DNA of 64,000 bases from Arthrobacter sp. PGP41 (lineage in GTDB: Bacteria > Actinomycetota > Actinomycetes > Actinomycetales > Micrococcaceae): assembly GCF_002953935.1 (NCBI RefSeq), contig NZ_CP026514.1, forward strand, positions 1,798,001 to 1,862,000, read 5' to 3'. Under the pieces are notes generated by a model. That model was given only the letters and a program-made list of their open reading frames with translations, had not been told where the DNA came from and searched no databases. Positions 15,819-24,113 of the stretch are shown here, in pieces (positions within the stretch are counted from its first letter, which is position 1; every line of letters begins with the position of its first letter). The translations under genes and the position numbers were made by a program.

Positions 15819-17307
15819 CGATGCCCGTGCCCTCGAGGCCGTCAAATTCCCCAGATACGAGCGCCGCGGGTTCTTCCTTGGCCTCAAGTGGTACCAGTTG
15901 TTGATAGTCGCAGGGGGCGGCGCGGTTGCCATAGTGGCTTCTGCCAGCAGTGGGCCGGTTGGCCTATTTTCCTCCGGACCCCTCTGGCTTGGGCTTATGC
16001 TGCTCGGGCTCCTCCAGTATTCCCGCATTCCTTATCCCGTATGGGCGAAACAGCTCGCTGTGTTCTTCTACCGGGCAGCGGTAGGACAAACACGGTTCCT
16101 TGCAAAACCCGCAGCTCCGCAACTGGCTGGTCGGCTTGCTCTTCCGGGCGGCCTTGGCAACTTGGAGATCCGAACAACGTCCAGTGGTGAATGCTTCATG
16201 GTCGATCACCACGGCCGGGAGGCAATCGCGGTGTTGCGCTGCAGCACACGGTCCTTTGCACTCCTGGATGCAGATGACAAAGCGTGGGCGGTGCAAGCCT
16301 GGTCACGTGTGCAGGCCGGCATGGCTCAACGTCCAGGCGTGGCCAGGATTGCGGTCCAGGATTACACGGTGCCCTATCCTTCGTCGGCGCTCTGGGAGTT
16401 CTACAAAGACAACGCCATGCCGGCGCAGGCTGGCGAGAAAGCGGTGTGGGGACGACGCGCGTATGAGGACTTGCTCGGTGCAGCCGGGGCAACCATGAGC
16501 CATGAACTCCTGGTCGCGGTAGTCCTGGACACAAGCAAGGCTCGACGGCGGATCAAGGAGTCGGGCGGGGGACTGGTAGGCCTGGAACACGTCCTGCGGC
16601 TGGAAGTCGATGCGATGAAAACGTCGCTCGGTACCCACAGCGTGAAGGTAGAAGAGTGGGTTCGTGAACCCGGACTGCTAAGCATCATCCGTGGAGCATT
16701 CGATCCCGCCGCTCTGCCGGCCGCCAAAGCGCCGTTGGCGGCAGCCGCGCCGTCGGCCGAGTCGACAAGTAGAGAGATGGATTCTCTCCACCGACATGGC
16801 CCGATGGCCGTGGAAGAACACTGGACCTACCTGCGGACCGACACCGGGTTCCACCAGACCTTCTGGATCGCTGAATGGCCCCGCCAGAAAGTCTTCCCGG
16901 GCTTCCTGCATCCGCTGATTTATGTGGGCGAATTCCGCCACACGTTCACGGAAGTAATACGGGCAGTGCCCACCGCTGAAGCCCTCCGTGACATCCGCTC
17001 GGCGCAGGAAGCGCATGAGACCCGCCGTCGTATCAACGCCCGTTTCGATAGGCCGCTAACCCGTGAACAGAAGGCCGAAGAAGAAGAAGTGATCCAGAGA
17101 GAGGAAGAGATCGTCGCCGGCCATGGCGACGTCCGCCCGGCTGCCTACATCACCGTCACGGCGACCTCGCTGGAGGACTTGGCACGGCATCGTCAGGAAC
17201 TTGAGTCTGCTGCCGCCGGAGCATTCGTTGAGCTTCGGCTTCTCTACGGACAGCAATGGGCAGCGTTTGTCGCCGGCGGCCTTCCGCTTGGAAGGGGACT
17301 GCGTTGA
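15811..17307 (+). CDS. SCO6880-like conjugal transfer protein
   Basis: 498 residues with two N-terminal helices (about 28-45 and 50-68), matching a VirB3/PrgI-like membrane part. A large soluble domain follows that is rich in charged residues and resembles the SCO6880 family found before VirB4-like ATPases. No Walker motif is present, so it would be a structural partner, perhaps equivalent to the N-terminal half of VirB3-VirB4 fusions. An acidic stretch (EQKAEEEEVIQREEEIV) near residues 412-430 is probably a surface helix. It overlaps the ATPase gene by 4 bases. Confidence 0.75.
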   Translation: MSDDARALEAVKFPRYERRGFFLGLKWYQLLIVAGGGAVAIVASASSGPVGLFSSGPLWLGLMLLGLLQYSRIPYPVWAKQLAVFFYRAAVGQTRFLAKPAAPQLAGRLALPGGLGNLEIRTTSSGECFMVDHHGREAIAVLRCSTRSFALLDADDKAWAVQAWSRVQAGMAQRPGVARIAVQDYTVPYPSSALWEFYKDNAMPAQAGEKAVWGRRAYEDLLGAAGATMSHELLVAVVLDTSKARRRIKESGGGLVGLEHVLRLEVDAMKTSLGTHSVKVEEWVREPGLLSIIRGAFDPAALPAAKAPLAAAAPSAESTSREMDSLHRHGPMAVEEHWTYLRTDTGFHQTFWIAEWPRQKVFPGFLHPLIYVGEFRHTFTEVIRAVPTAEALRDIRSAQEAHETRRRINARFDRPLTREQKAEEEEVIQREEEIVAGHGDVRPAAYITVTATSLEDLARHRQELESAAAGAFVELRLLYGQQWAAFVAGGLPLGRGLR

Positions 17308-18749
17308 AGCAGGCATCGAAAAGCGTCGAGTATCTACCGTCGGGAAAGAATCAAACAGAACGGAAAGCACGACGGCGTCCCGCACCACCCGCTGCAGGAT
17401 GGGCGGGCGCCGCGGTAGGGGACAAGCAGCGCGATCTGCAGGGGTTGCGCCTCGCAGGGGACTGGGGGAGCAACGAGCCGAATTCGATGCGAGGTCCGCA
17501 TCGGTTGCAGCCGGCGCCCCACCGGGCATCGACCATGACGTTTGCCGCCGCCTACCCGTTCCTTACGGAGTCGGGGCTGGGGCACGAAGGAACCTACATG
17601 GGCACCGACGTCTTCGGATCCGGGGCCTTCTCCTACGATCCCTGGATCCTGTACGACAAGGGGATTATCAGCGGCCCGTCCATTGTTGTGATCGGGACGG
17701 TCGGCACCGGCAAATCGATGTGTGGCAAGTCGCTCGTGACGCGATCAATCACCCTAGGGCGAAAGGCAGCCGTCGCGTCTGATCCCAAGGGCGAGTGGGT
17801 GGCGGTAGCGGAGGCTGTTGGTGGCAAGGTCATTTCCGTCGGCCCGGGCCGCCCTGCAAGGGTGAATCCCCTCGACGCCGGTCCCCGCTCCAATGCCCTT
17901 ACCGAGGCTCAGTGGCAAGCGGTGGTAAGGCAACGGCGCCGTTATCTCCTGGGGGCCTTGGTCTCGCTCATGCGGCAGGGCACGCCCCTTCGGCCCGTGG
18001 AGCACACAGCCTTGGACATCGCCCTCATGGAAACCATGGCCGAGAACTCAAACCCGACCCTGCCCATGGTGCTGGACCACCTCCTCAAGCCATCGAAGGA
18101 GATGACCGCCCTTGTCGGCACAGACGGAGCAACCGCCGTGAGCCATTCACTGCGACGCACTGTGTCCGGTGATCTCGAAGGGATGTTCGATGCGCCATCC
18201 ACTGTGGCCTTCGACGCTGACGCCCCCATGATGGTGATGGACACGTCAGCGCTGATCGGAGCGTCCGAGCAAGCGCTTTCGTTGGCCGCGGCCTGCGGTG
18301 CCACGTGGCTGGAAGCCGCCATCACCAACCCCGACGGTGGGAAGCGGCTTGTCGTGTACGACGAGGGGTGGCGGATGCTCGCAGATCCGTACATGTTGGC
18401 AAAGATGAGCGAGCAGTGGCGACTCGCCAGAACCTACGGGATCGCAAACCTGCTCATCATGCACAAGGTCGCCGACCTCAACGAGATCGGTGACAGCACG
18501 AGTGGACACAGACAGAAAGCACTGGGCCTGCTGACGGAGGCTGACACCAGGGTCATTTACCGGCAGAAGCACGACGCGATGCGCCTTACCAAGGAAGCGC
18601 TCGGCCTGACGGAAGCGGAGTGCGAGCATGTTGAGAACCTTCCGAAGGGCGTCGGGCTTTGGAAAGTGGGCAACCGCTCCTTCATCGTTGCCAATCGAGT
18701 GACCACTGACGAGCTTGCTGTTTTCGGGACAGACGACAGGATGCTGTGA
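17304..18749 (+). CDS. VirB4-like conjugation ATPase
   Basis: I chose TTG 17304, which overlaps the upstream stop (TTGA) and follows GGAAGGGG at about 17289-17296; a 16-residue longer ATG frame starts at 17256. The 481-residue product has a Pro/Arg-rich N-terminus, then the Walker A motif GTVGTGKS near residue 133, the VirB4-type AASDPKGEW element as ASDPKGEW near 157, Walker B in RLVVYDEGWRML near 350, and a C-terminal LLTEADTRVIYRQ block. It powers assembly and substrate transfer of the type IV secretion channel. Start and stop overlaps with both neighbours indicate translational coupling. Confidence 0.88.
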   Translation: MKQASKSVEYLPSGKNQTERKARRRPAPPAAGWAGAAVGDKQRDLQGLRLAGDWGSNEPNSMRGPHRLQPAPHRASTMTFAAAYPFLTESGLGHEGTYMGTDVFGSGAFSYDPWILYDKGIISGPSIVVIGTVGTGKSMCGKSLVTRSITLGRKAAVASDPKGEWVAVAEAVGGKVISVGPGRPARVNPLDAGPRSNALTEAQWQAVVRQRRRYLLGALVSLMRQGTPLRPVEHTALDIALMETMAENSNPTLPMVLDHLLKPSKEMTALVGTDGATAVSHSLRRTVSGDLEGMFDAPSTVAFDADAPMMVMDTSALIGASEQALSLAAACGATWLEAAITNPDGGKRLVVYDEGWRMLADPYMLAKMSEQWRLARTYGIANLLIMHKVADLNEIGDSTSGHRQKALGLLTEADTRVIYRQKHDAMRLTKEALGLTEAECEHVENLPKGVGLWKVGNRSFIVANRVTTDELAVFGTDDRML

Positions 18750-20569
18750 GGAGGCCGGGCAGCGCACGGGCTGCAAGTGACAACCCTTTTGTTACCGCTG
18801 GGCTTGTTTCCGCTGCAGCCTACATAAGTCTTTGCGCAGTGGTGCAGACAGCAGCGCACGTGGCCGGCTCTTGGCAGTGCGGCACCATGCCGCCGCCGCC
18901 CTTCAACCCTGCCGCCGCCGTCGGACTTCTCGCCAACAGAATGGAATGGATCGTTGTCCGCCGCGCTGATTGTGTGTTTGGCACAGACAGCGTCTGGTGG
19001 GTGCTCGCCCCGGCTCTACTGCTGGTGGCTGCGCTCGCCGTCGGTGCGGTGGGCCTTTGGCGGCGATGGAAGCAATCGGGGGGTTGGCTGCGCCAAGACA
19101 TCCTTAACCGCGACGGCGTTGCCCGCCGTGCGGAGATTCTTCACGACTTTGGGGCTAGGGCCGTGCGGAAACGAGGGAAGTTCACGCGTCCAGGACTGGC
19201 AAACCCTTCGGTGCAGGACCTGTCGTGGACGCTGGGCCGCTCACGGGGCGTCACCGTTCATGTCTCCACGGAGGAATCGATGGTGATTCAGGGTGCGCCA
19301 CGATCCGGCAAGGGCTTGTACGTCGTCATCAACGCCATTCTTGATGCGCCGGGGGCAGTCGTCACAACATCCACGCGTGCGGACAACCTGGTGGTGACGA
19401 TGAAGGCGCGGGCTTCAGGTGGGCGACCCGTGACCGTCTTTGACCCACAGGGTATGTCGGGGATCCCGTCGTCGCTTCGCTGGTCGCCGGTACGCGGGTG
19501 CGAAGACCCTGACATTGCTACCCGGCGGGCGTTGGTTATCACGGCGGACACCGAGATGAAGGGCGAGAACGCTGCCTGGCAAAAGCGCTCGCTGATAGTT
19601 CTTCAGTGTCTGCTCCATGCTGCGGCGCTGTCCGGCGAGGGAGTGACGGCTTTCCGACGCTGGTCTTCCAGTCCGGTGCTGGCGCGCGAAGCTTTCGAGG
19701 TGCTGGGCCAGCCGGGCGCGGCCCTGGGTTGGCAGGCCGACCTGATGGGCATCTTGGAGGACGACCCGCGGAATACGTCTAACTCGTGGATTGGGGTTTC
19801 GGCGGCGGTGGCGCCTCTGTCCTCACCGAAGGTGCTGGCCGCGCTTAATCCACAGGATGCCTCTGAGGAGTTCGATCCGAAAGCCTTCATCAGGGAGCGG
19901 GGAACCCTGTACCTGATCGGCACTAGGGCCGGAGCTGCCGCGGCGGGCCCGTACTTGTCCGCGCTGATTGACGACATCGACAATGCAGCGCGGGAAATGG
20001 CCTTCGTATCGCCAGGAGGACGGCTAGAGCCACCTCTTTCCTTGATCCTCGACGAAATCGCCAACCTGGCCCCATGGCCCGGGCTGCCTGTGGCGCTGTC
20101 CGACGGCGGCGGTATCGGGATCTCAACGCTCGTCGTTTTGCAGTCGTTGTCCCAGGCCCGTTCGGGCTGGTCCATCGATGAGGCATCGACCATCTGGGAC
20201 TCGGCGATCATCAAAGTGATCTTTGGAGGCGGATCTGACGAACGGGACCTGCGTTCGCTCGCCGGGTTGCTGGGGGAGAGGAGCCTCACCCTCACCACGC
20301 GGTCCTGGTCTGCCGCTGGCCGGCAGGACGGGGAGCAGATACGGGAAAGTCCTGTGATTGCTCTGGACGAGATTCGACGCCTGCCCGCTGGCACCGCGCT
20401 GATGCTTGGGCGGCGGACTCGACCGATCCTGCTCGACCTACTCGAGTGGCACAAGCGTAAGGACGCGGGGGAGCTGCGCCGCTTGAAGGCCGAGATGGAG
20501 CGCATCTTGGCCGACGGGCACAGGGAGCGTCAGCAAAAGACAAAAGGGGCGCCGGATGCGCAGCCATGA
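18746..20569 (+). CDS. Type IV coupling protein (VirD4/TraD-like, TraM-recognition type)
   Basis: 607 residues from GTG 18746 overlapping the upstream stop. Two N-terminal helices (about 15-35 and 85-110) anchor it. The Walker A motif GAPRSGKG lies near residue 184 and Walker B in LSLILDEIANLAP near 434. The downstream segment ISTLVVLQSLSQARSGW with a conserved Gln fits the VirD4/TraG motif III region. A Lys/Arg/Glu-rich tail closes the protein. Coupling proteins bring the relaxosome to the channel and pump DNA. It overlaps the next gene by 14 bases. Confidence 0.88.
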   Translation: MRRPGSARAASDNPFVTAGLVSAAAYISLCAVVQTAAHVAGSWQCGTMPPPPFNPAAAVGLLANRMEWIVVRRADCVFGTDSVWWVLAPALLLVAALAVGAVGLWRRWKQSGGWLRQDILNRDGVARRAEILHDFGARAVRKRGKFTRPGLANPSVQDLSWTLGRSRGVTVHVSTEESMVIQGAPRSGKGLYVVINAILDAPGAVVTTSTRADNLVVTMKARASGGRPVTVFDPQGMSGIPSSLRWSPVRGCEDPDIATRRALVITADTEMKGENAAWQKRSLIVLQCLLHAAALSGEGVTAFRRWSSSPVLAREAFEVLGQPGAALGWQADLMGILEDDPRNTSNSWIGVSAAVAPLSSPKVLAALNPQDASEEFDPKAFIRERGTLYLIGTRAGAAAAGPYLSALIDDIDNAAREMAFVSPGGRLEPPLSLILDEIANLAPWPGLPVALSDGGGIGISTLVVLQSLSQARSGWSIDEASTIWDSAIIKVIFGGGSDERDLRSLAGLLGERSLTLTTRSWSAAGRQDGEQIRESPVIALDEIRRLPAGTALMLGRRTRPILLDLLEWHKRKDAGELRRLKAEMERILADGHRERQQKTKGAPDAQP

Positions 20570-21068
20570 CGAGACCGAGGAGTTCGATGTTCCGTCTGCT
20601 GGCTCCTTCGGGGACGACGAGATCACCGCACAGTTGTTTCGATCCGCTTTTGGTGCTTCAGCGGCTTCCAAGAGCGTGACCCGCCGTTGGCGGGAAATGA
20701 CTCCGGAGCAGTCCCAGGAAGTTTGGGGTGCCCTTTTCTCATGGGTGCGATGGCTTGTCGCGACTTATCAGCTGACGACGTCGGTCATTCCTGACTGCTG
20801 GTGGCGTCACCCCGAGATTGTGGCTGAGTTGTATGCGCTTCACCGCGCCGAGCTTGCCTCCTACACCCAAGATGACCCGGGCTTCGGCCCGCTTGCCTTT
20901 CACGAAAGGCTCCCGCACGCCGTCGAACGCCTGCGGATGCACACCAGGACTGCCGGGTGCGTAGGGCTGCAGGCACACAAGGAGCCTGCGCCCCGAATCC
21001 TGTCTGGTGATGACCCTGACTTTGTTGAGTGGCGGAAGGCTGCTCATCAACTGGTTGCTGACTTCTGA
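20556..21068 (+). CDS. Conserved transfer-cluster protein, DUF4913-like
   Basis: 170 residues from ATG 20556 inside the end of the coupling protein gene. The central part (LFSWVRWLVATYQL, then IPDCWWRHPEIVAELYALHRAEL) resembles the DUF4913 pattern of a Trp-rich CWW.H..... segment found in plasmid and ICE proteins next to VirD4-like genes. The N-terminus is acidic. It has no membrane segment or known catalytic motif. An accessory role with the coupling protein is likely from position only. Confidence 0.65.
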   Translation: MRSHDETEEFDVPSAGSFGDDEITAQLFRSAFGASAASKSVTRRWREMTPEQSQEVWGALFSWVRWLVATYQLTTSVIPDCWWRHPEIVAELYALHRAELASYTQDDPGFGPLAFHERLPHAVERLRMHTRTAGCVGLQAHKEPAPRILSGDDPDFVEWRKAAHQLVADF

Positions 21069-21152
21069 GTCATGTCGCTCTTGAGGTGCTTAACCATGAA
21101 CGGGTCTCTGCGCAGCAATGCTGCGGTCCAAGAAGCATGAAGGGTGGCTGTC

Positions 21153-22313
21153 GTGACCGCTACACCTGAAGTTCAATCTAGCAGTTTGCCCGACCAGAGC
21201 TCTCCGGAAGCGAGCGTCGGCGCTCGCCGTATGGCGCCCGAGGAGCGAATCGCCTCATTGATGGATGGCCTGCACTCGATTCTGGAGGAGGCGGTCGAGT
21301 CACCTTCACATTGGCAGGTTCTGCTCGATGCCTCAGCCAATTTGTGGCGGTACTCAGGTGGCAACGTCGCCTTGCTCATGATGCAGATGGCGCAGCGGGG
21401 TACGGACGAGCCGACGCTCGTCGCGGGGTACAAGGAATGGGAACGGCACGGCCGCACTGTCCTTCGTGGCGAGCAGGCCCTGTGGGTCATTGCACCTCGG
21501 ACTGCCCGTGTGCAGCAAATGCTGCTGCCCGATGGTACGCGCCAGCGCATTCCCCTGGGCGACAAACTTCCCAAGGGTGCTATCGACGAGGGGAAGAAGA
21601 CCCTCATCACGGGTTGGCGCGGGCAGGCAGTCTTCGACGTTTCGCAGACCCAGGGGGCTCCGCTGCTGGTTCCCAGGCCGAGTGATGCCCCGACCTTCGA
21701 CGCGCCGGACCTATGGGAGTCGCTGGCCCGGGTTGCCCGCACGCACGGCTTCTCGATCCAGGTCACCGATGCGCAGTTCGGCCTGACGAGTGGTTTCACC
21801 GACTTCGCGCAGCGCCAGGTTCAAGTGGGCGGCTGGCTGAATCCGGAGGAGCGGGTCGCCGTCCTGGCGCATGAGCTCGGCCATGTTTTGCTACACGGGC
21901 CGGATGACAAGGTGGGAAGGCTTTACGGGAGCAGCGTGGACCACCGAGGCCTTGCCGAGGTCGAGGCCGAGTCTGTGGCGTACACGATCCTCAAGGCTCA
22001 TGGAATTGACCGGGGTCCGCAGTCTGCAAGTTACCTATCAGGCTGGGCTGATGCAGTGATTGAGGCGGAGCATTCAGCCGCTGTGCGCAGCTCTTCTCCG
22101 AAGCAACCCGCCTCGCGGGTGGATATTGCGAAGTCAGTCTTAGGCCGCGTCACGGCGGCAAGCAAGAACATCCTCGAATCCACCAATCCTCCGGGTTTTG
22201 GCGGGAAGGTTCCCACTGCTGAAGTCTCGCCCCGGGTCCAGGGCCAGGATTCGTACGTACGCCTGCAGCAGCCCGGCGGACCATCCCGAGGGTTGGAGAT
22301 TTCCGGCCCGTAG
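21153..22313 (+). CDS. ArdC-like antirestriction protein with ImmA/IrrE peptidase domain
   Basis: I chose GTG 21153, 8 bases after AAGGG (21140-21144); the GTG at 21144 would overlap that site. The product has 386 residues. The first 130 or so resemble the ArdC single-stranded-DNA-binding domain (LLDASANLWRYSGGNVALLMMQ, GYKEWERHGRTVLRGEQALWVIAP). A metallopeptidase domain follows, with HELGHVLLHG near residue 240 and a downstream EVEAESVAYTIL ligand block. Such proteins enter or are made early in the recipient and protect incoming DNA. The C-terminal 90 residues are low-complexity. Confidence 0.85.
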   Translation: MTATPEVQSSSLPDQSSPEASVGARRMAPEERIASLMDGLHSILEEAVESPSHWQVLLDASANLWRYSGGNVALLMMQMAQRGTDEPTLVAGYKEWERHGRTVLRGEQALWVIAPRTARVQQMLLPDGTRQRIPLGDKLPKGAIDEGKKTLITGWRGQAVFDVSQTQGAPLLVPRPSDAPTFDAPDLWESLARVARTHGFSIQVTDAQFGLTSGFTDFAQRQVQVGGWLNPEERVAVLAHELGHVLLHGPDDKVGRLYGSSVDHRGLAEVEAESVAYTILKAHGIDRGPQSASYLSGWADAVIEAEHSAAVRSSSPKQPASRVDIAKSVLGRVTAASKNILESTNPPGFGGKVPTAEVSPRVQGQDSYVRLQQPGGPSRGLEISGP

Positions 22314-22370
22314 GGCGGCCGCGAAGTGTTGGACGGGAGAAACCCGTCTGCGAAAGAAAGGGCAGAAGAT

Positions 22371-22874
22371 ATGAGTACCAAGATTCCGGTCAACATTGCC
22401 GGAAACCTCGTCGCGGACCCTGAGCTTACCTACGGTGAGTCCGGAGTAGCGCACGCCAAACTGCGGGTTGCTGTGAACCAGCGGATTCAGGGAGCCGACG
22501 GGTCCTGGCACGACGGAGACCCGGTCTTCCACAACGTCTCCGCGTTCCGGGCGCTCGCAGAGAACGCTTCGAACTCCCTCAAGAAGGGGGACCCGGTAAC
22601 GGTGTCGGGTGAACTCGAGTTCCGCGCGTTCGAAAAGGATGGTGAGCGACGGGAAGCCCGTCGGATTATTGCTGAAACCATCGGTCCTGACCTTCGGTTC
22701 GGGACGGCCGCTTACCAGCGCTCCCCGCGGGCGGCAGCCGGTCCGGACGCTGCTGTAGATGCGGGTCTGCAAGCGGCGCCTGAAGCGGCTCAACCTGCTT
22801 ACAGCATCGCTACGAAAGGTCGGGTGGCCGCACCCCCTTTAGGCGGGCCGGCGCGGGCTGACATAAGCATGTAG
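22371..22874 (+). CDS. ssb: Single-stranded DNA-binding protein
   Basis: I chose ATG 22371 after AAAGGG; 167 residues. The OB fold is clear: IPVNIAGNLVADPELTY, HAKLRVAVNQR, VFHNVSAFRALAENASNSLKKGDPVTVSGEL. A Pro/Ala-rich linker follows. The tail ends in ADISM rather than the acidic DDDxPF of chromosomal SSB, which suggests a plasmid-type protein not built to recruit the host replication partners in the usual way. It would coat the transferred strand. It is the last gene of the transfer operon and is followed by a strong terminator. Confidence 0.9.
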   Translation: MSTKIPVNIAGNLVADPELTYGESGVAHAKLRVAVNQRIQGADGSWHDGDPVFHNVSAFRALAENASNSLKKGDPVTVSGELEFRAFEKDGERREARRIIAETIGPDLRFGTAAYQRSPRAAAGPDAAVDAGLQAAPEAAQPAYSIATKGRVAAPPLGGPARADISM

Positions 22875-22890
22875 CTGACTGCTGCTGGCA

Positions 22891-22926
22891 GTGATGGCCT
22901 GGTCCTCATTTGGACCAGGCCATCAC
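22891..22926. terminator. Terminator hairpin after ssb
   Basis: Perfect 15-bp arms (22891-22905 and 22912-22926, starting GTGATGGCCTGGTCC) with a 6-nt loop, 16 bases after the ssb stop. The stem is very stable but no T-run follows on the + strand, so termination may be partial or work through RNA processing. It marks the end of the transfer operon. Confidence 0.75.
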
Positions 22927-23211
22927 CTTGTCTACGCTCCGCATGTACGCTCAGACGCTTTCGGCCGCCGCATTAAGACAGTCGACGGAATTGTCCAGGC
23001 TTCACCTGCACCAGGATCGGCAGCGCGAGTTGGACCGGTGCGGCGCCGACCGGCGTGTCGAGAAGATCGTTGATCGACGTCTGTCCTCTCAGCTCCCCTG
23101 AGGGATCTCTTTCCATGCCCACGACCCTAGGCACGACCGCGAGCCTTGCGTTTCTTCGACACGCGCGGCGCGCCCCGATGCTCACCTGAGCGTCCCCGGG
23201 ATGGCTGCCAA

Positions 23212-23496
23212 CTACAACGCACTACTGCCCTTCCACTCATCAGGCTTTACACGCCTGATGCTCGACGAATGAGCCCACCCCATGTGGTACTTGCCGGAAG
23301 AGTCCAGCCATTCGATGAGGCCATACTTGTGGGTCCAACCGACGGCTTTGCCGTAAATTCCGCTGACGTACACGAGCGGACGCCCATACTTCGGGAAATC
23401 CCGGATGGGTGCTGGGTCATCTATTGGCCGGGTTGCTTCGGCGTCCAGACGCATCATCATTCGCTCGACATCTTCGGGGGAGCCGGACTTGATCAT
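23212..23496 (-). CDS. Small hypothetical protein of the mobile element
   Basis: 94 residues from ATG 23496. Composition is protein-like, with an aromatic-rich centre (LVYVSGIYGKAVGWTHKYGLIEWLDSSGK; only motifs noted: GWTHKYG, HMGWAHSSSIRRV). It has no membrane segment or known domain. The promoter region contains a palindromic GAACAT-(8)-ATGTTC at 23509-23528. It lies between the end of the transfer operon and the relaxase operon on the relaxase strand. I do not recognise the family. Confidence 0.6.
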   Translation of the reverse strand: MIKSGSPEDVERMMMRLDAEATRPIDDPAPIRDFPKYGRPLVYVSGIYGKAVGWTHKYGLIEWLDSSGKYHMGWAHSSSIRRVKPDEWKGSSAL

Positions 23497-23561
23497 GAAG
23501 CTACTTTAGAACATATATTCGAATGTTCGAATCGACCCAGCATCGGGACCGTGGATGCCGC

Positions 23562-24098
23562 TTAGGGGTGCCGGCCCTCAGCGGGTGCCCAAGCTAAGCA
23601 GTCGGCGGCTCGAATGAAGTACGTCGCTGGCCATGGTGTGCTGGGCATCACTTGAGCGGGGTCCGGGGCGATGAGCAGGACGGATCCTGGCCATAGGGGT
23701 TCGGGTAGTGCTTCTATCCAGGCAGGCTGAACGTGGTTGAAGCGGTTCCACATGATAGTGACCCACGCGCCGGTGGGTTGCACCGCGTCGACGCTGAGGA
23801 GGGTCACCTCTGTCGTGGTCCCGCTGGCCAGCTTTGCGTTGTCAAAGGATCGCCATCTGTTTGCTGCGTTAGCCAGCCAGGTCCGCCGTCGGGCGGATCT
23901 TTTCCCCCATAACAGCGCCAGCACTAGAACAGTTGCCAGCAACAAGCTGCCAACGATGACCTTCATGACGAGAGGAAGTTCCGTGGCGGCCAAGGCTATG
24001 AAAGAGAGGGCAAAGACTATGAAGACAACCGCGCTGGCTATCACTAGTCCGGTTGTCGCTACCTTGGGTCTTACCGCCGGATTGACGACCATTCGCAT
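23562..24098 (-). CDS. Two-helix membrane protein downstream of the relaxase
   Basis: 178 residues from ATG 24098, beginning 16 bases after the relaxase stop. Two transmembrane helices occupy about residues 16-36 and 43-63, followed by GKRSARRRTW as a positive-inside flank and a cytoplasmic domain of about 110 residues. That domain has a strand-rich look (TTEVTLLSVDAVQPTGAWVTIMW). No homologous family comes to mind. Close spacing to the relaxase suggests cotranscription and perhaps a role in mating-pair surface functions, which is inference. Confidence 0.68.
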   Translation of the reverse strand: MRMVVNPAVRPKVATTGLVIASAVVFIVFALSFIALAATELPLVMKVIVGSLLLATVLVLALLWGKRSARRRTWLANAANRWRSFDNAKLASGTTTEVTLLSVDAVQPTGAWVTIMWNRFNHVQPAWIEALPEPLWPGSVLLIAPDPAQVMPSTPWPATYFIRAADCLAWAPAEGRHP

Positions 24099-24113
24099 TA
24101 CCTCCTTACCAGA

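Noticed and set aside
22910..23101. 63-residue open frame after ssb
   Set aside because: Its start lies inside the terminator stem and it has no domain; composition is compatible with chance in high-GC DNA.
23509..23528. LexA/SOS box
   Set aside because: The palindrome GAACAT-(8)-ATGTTC does not match the actinobacterial LexA spacing.
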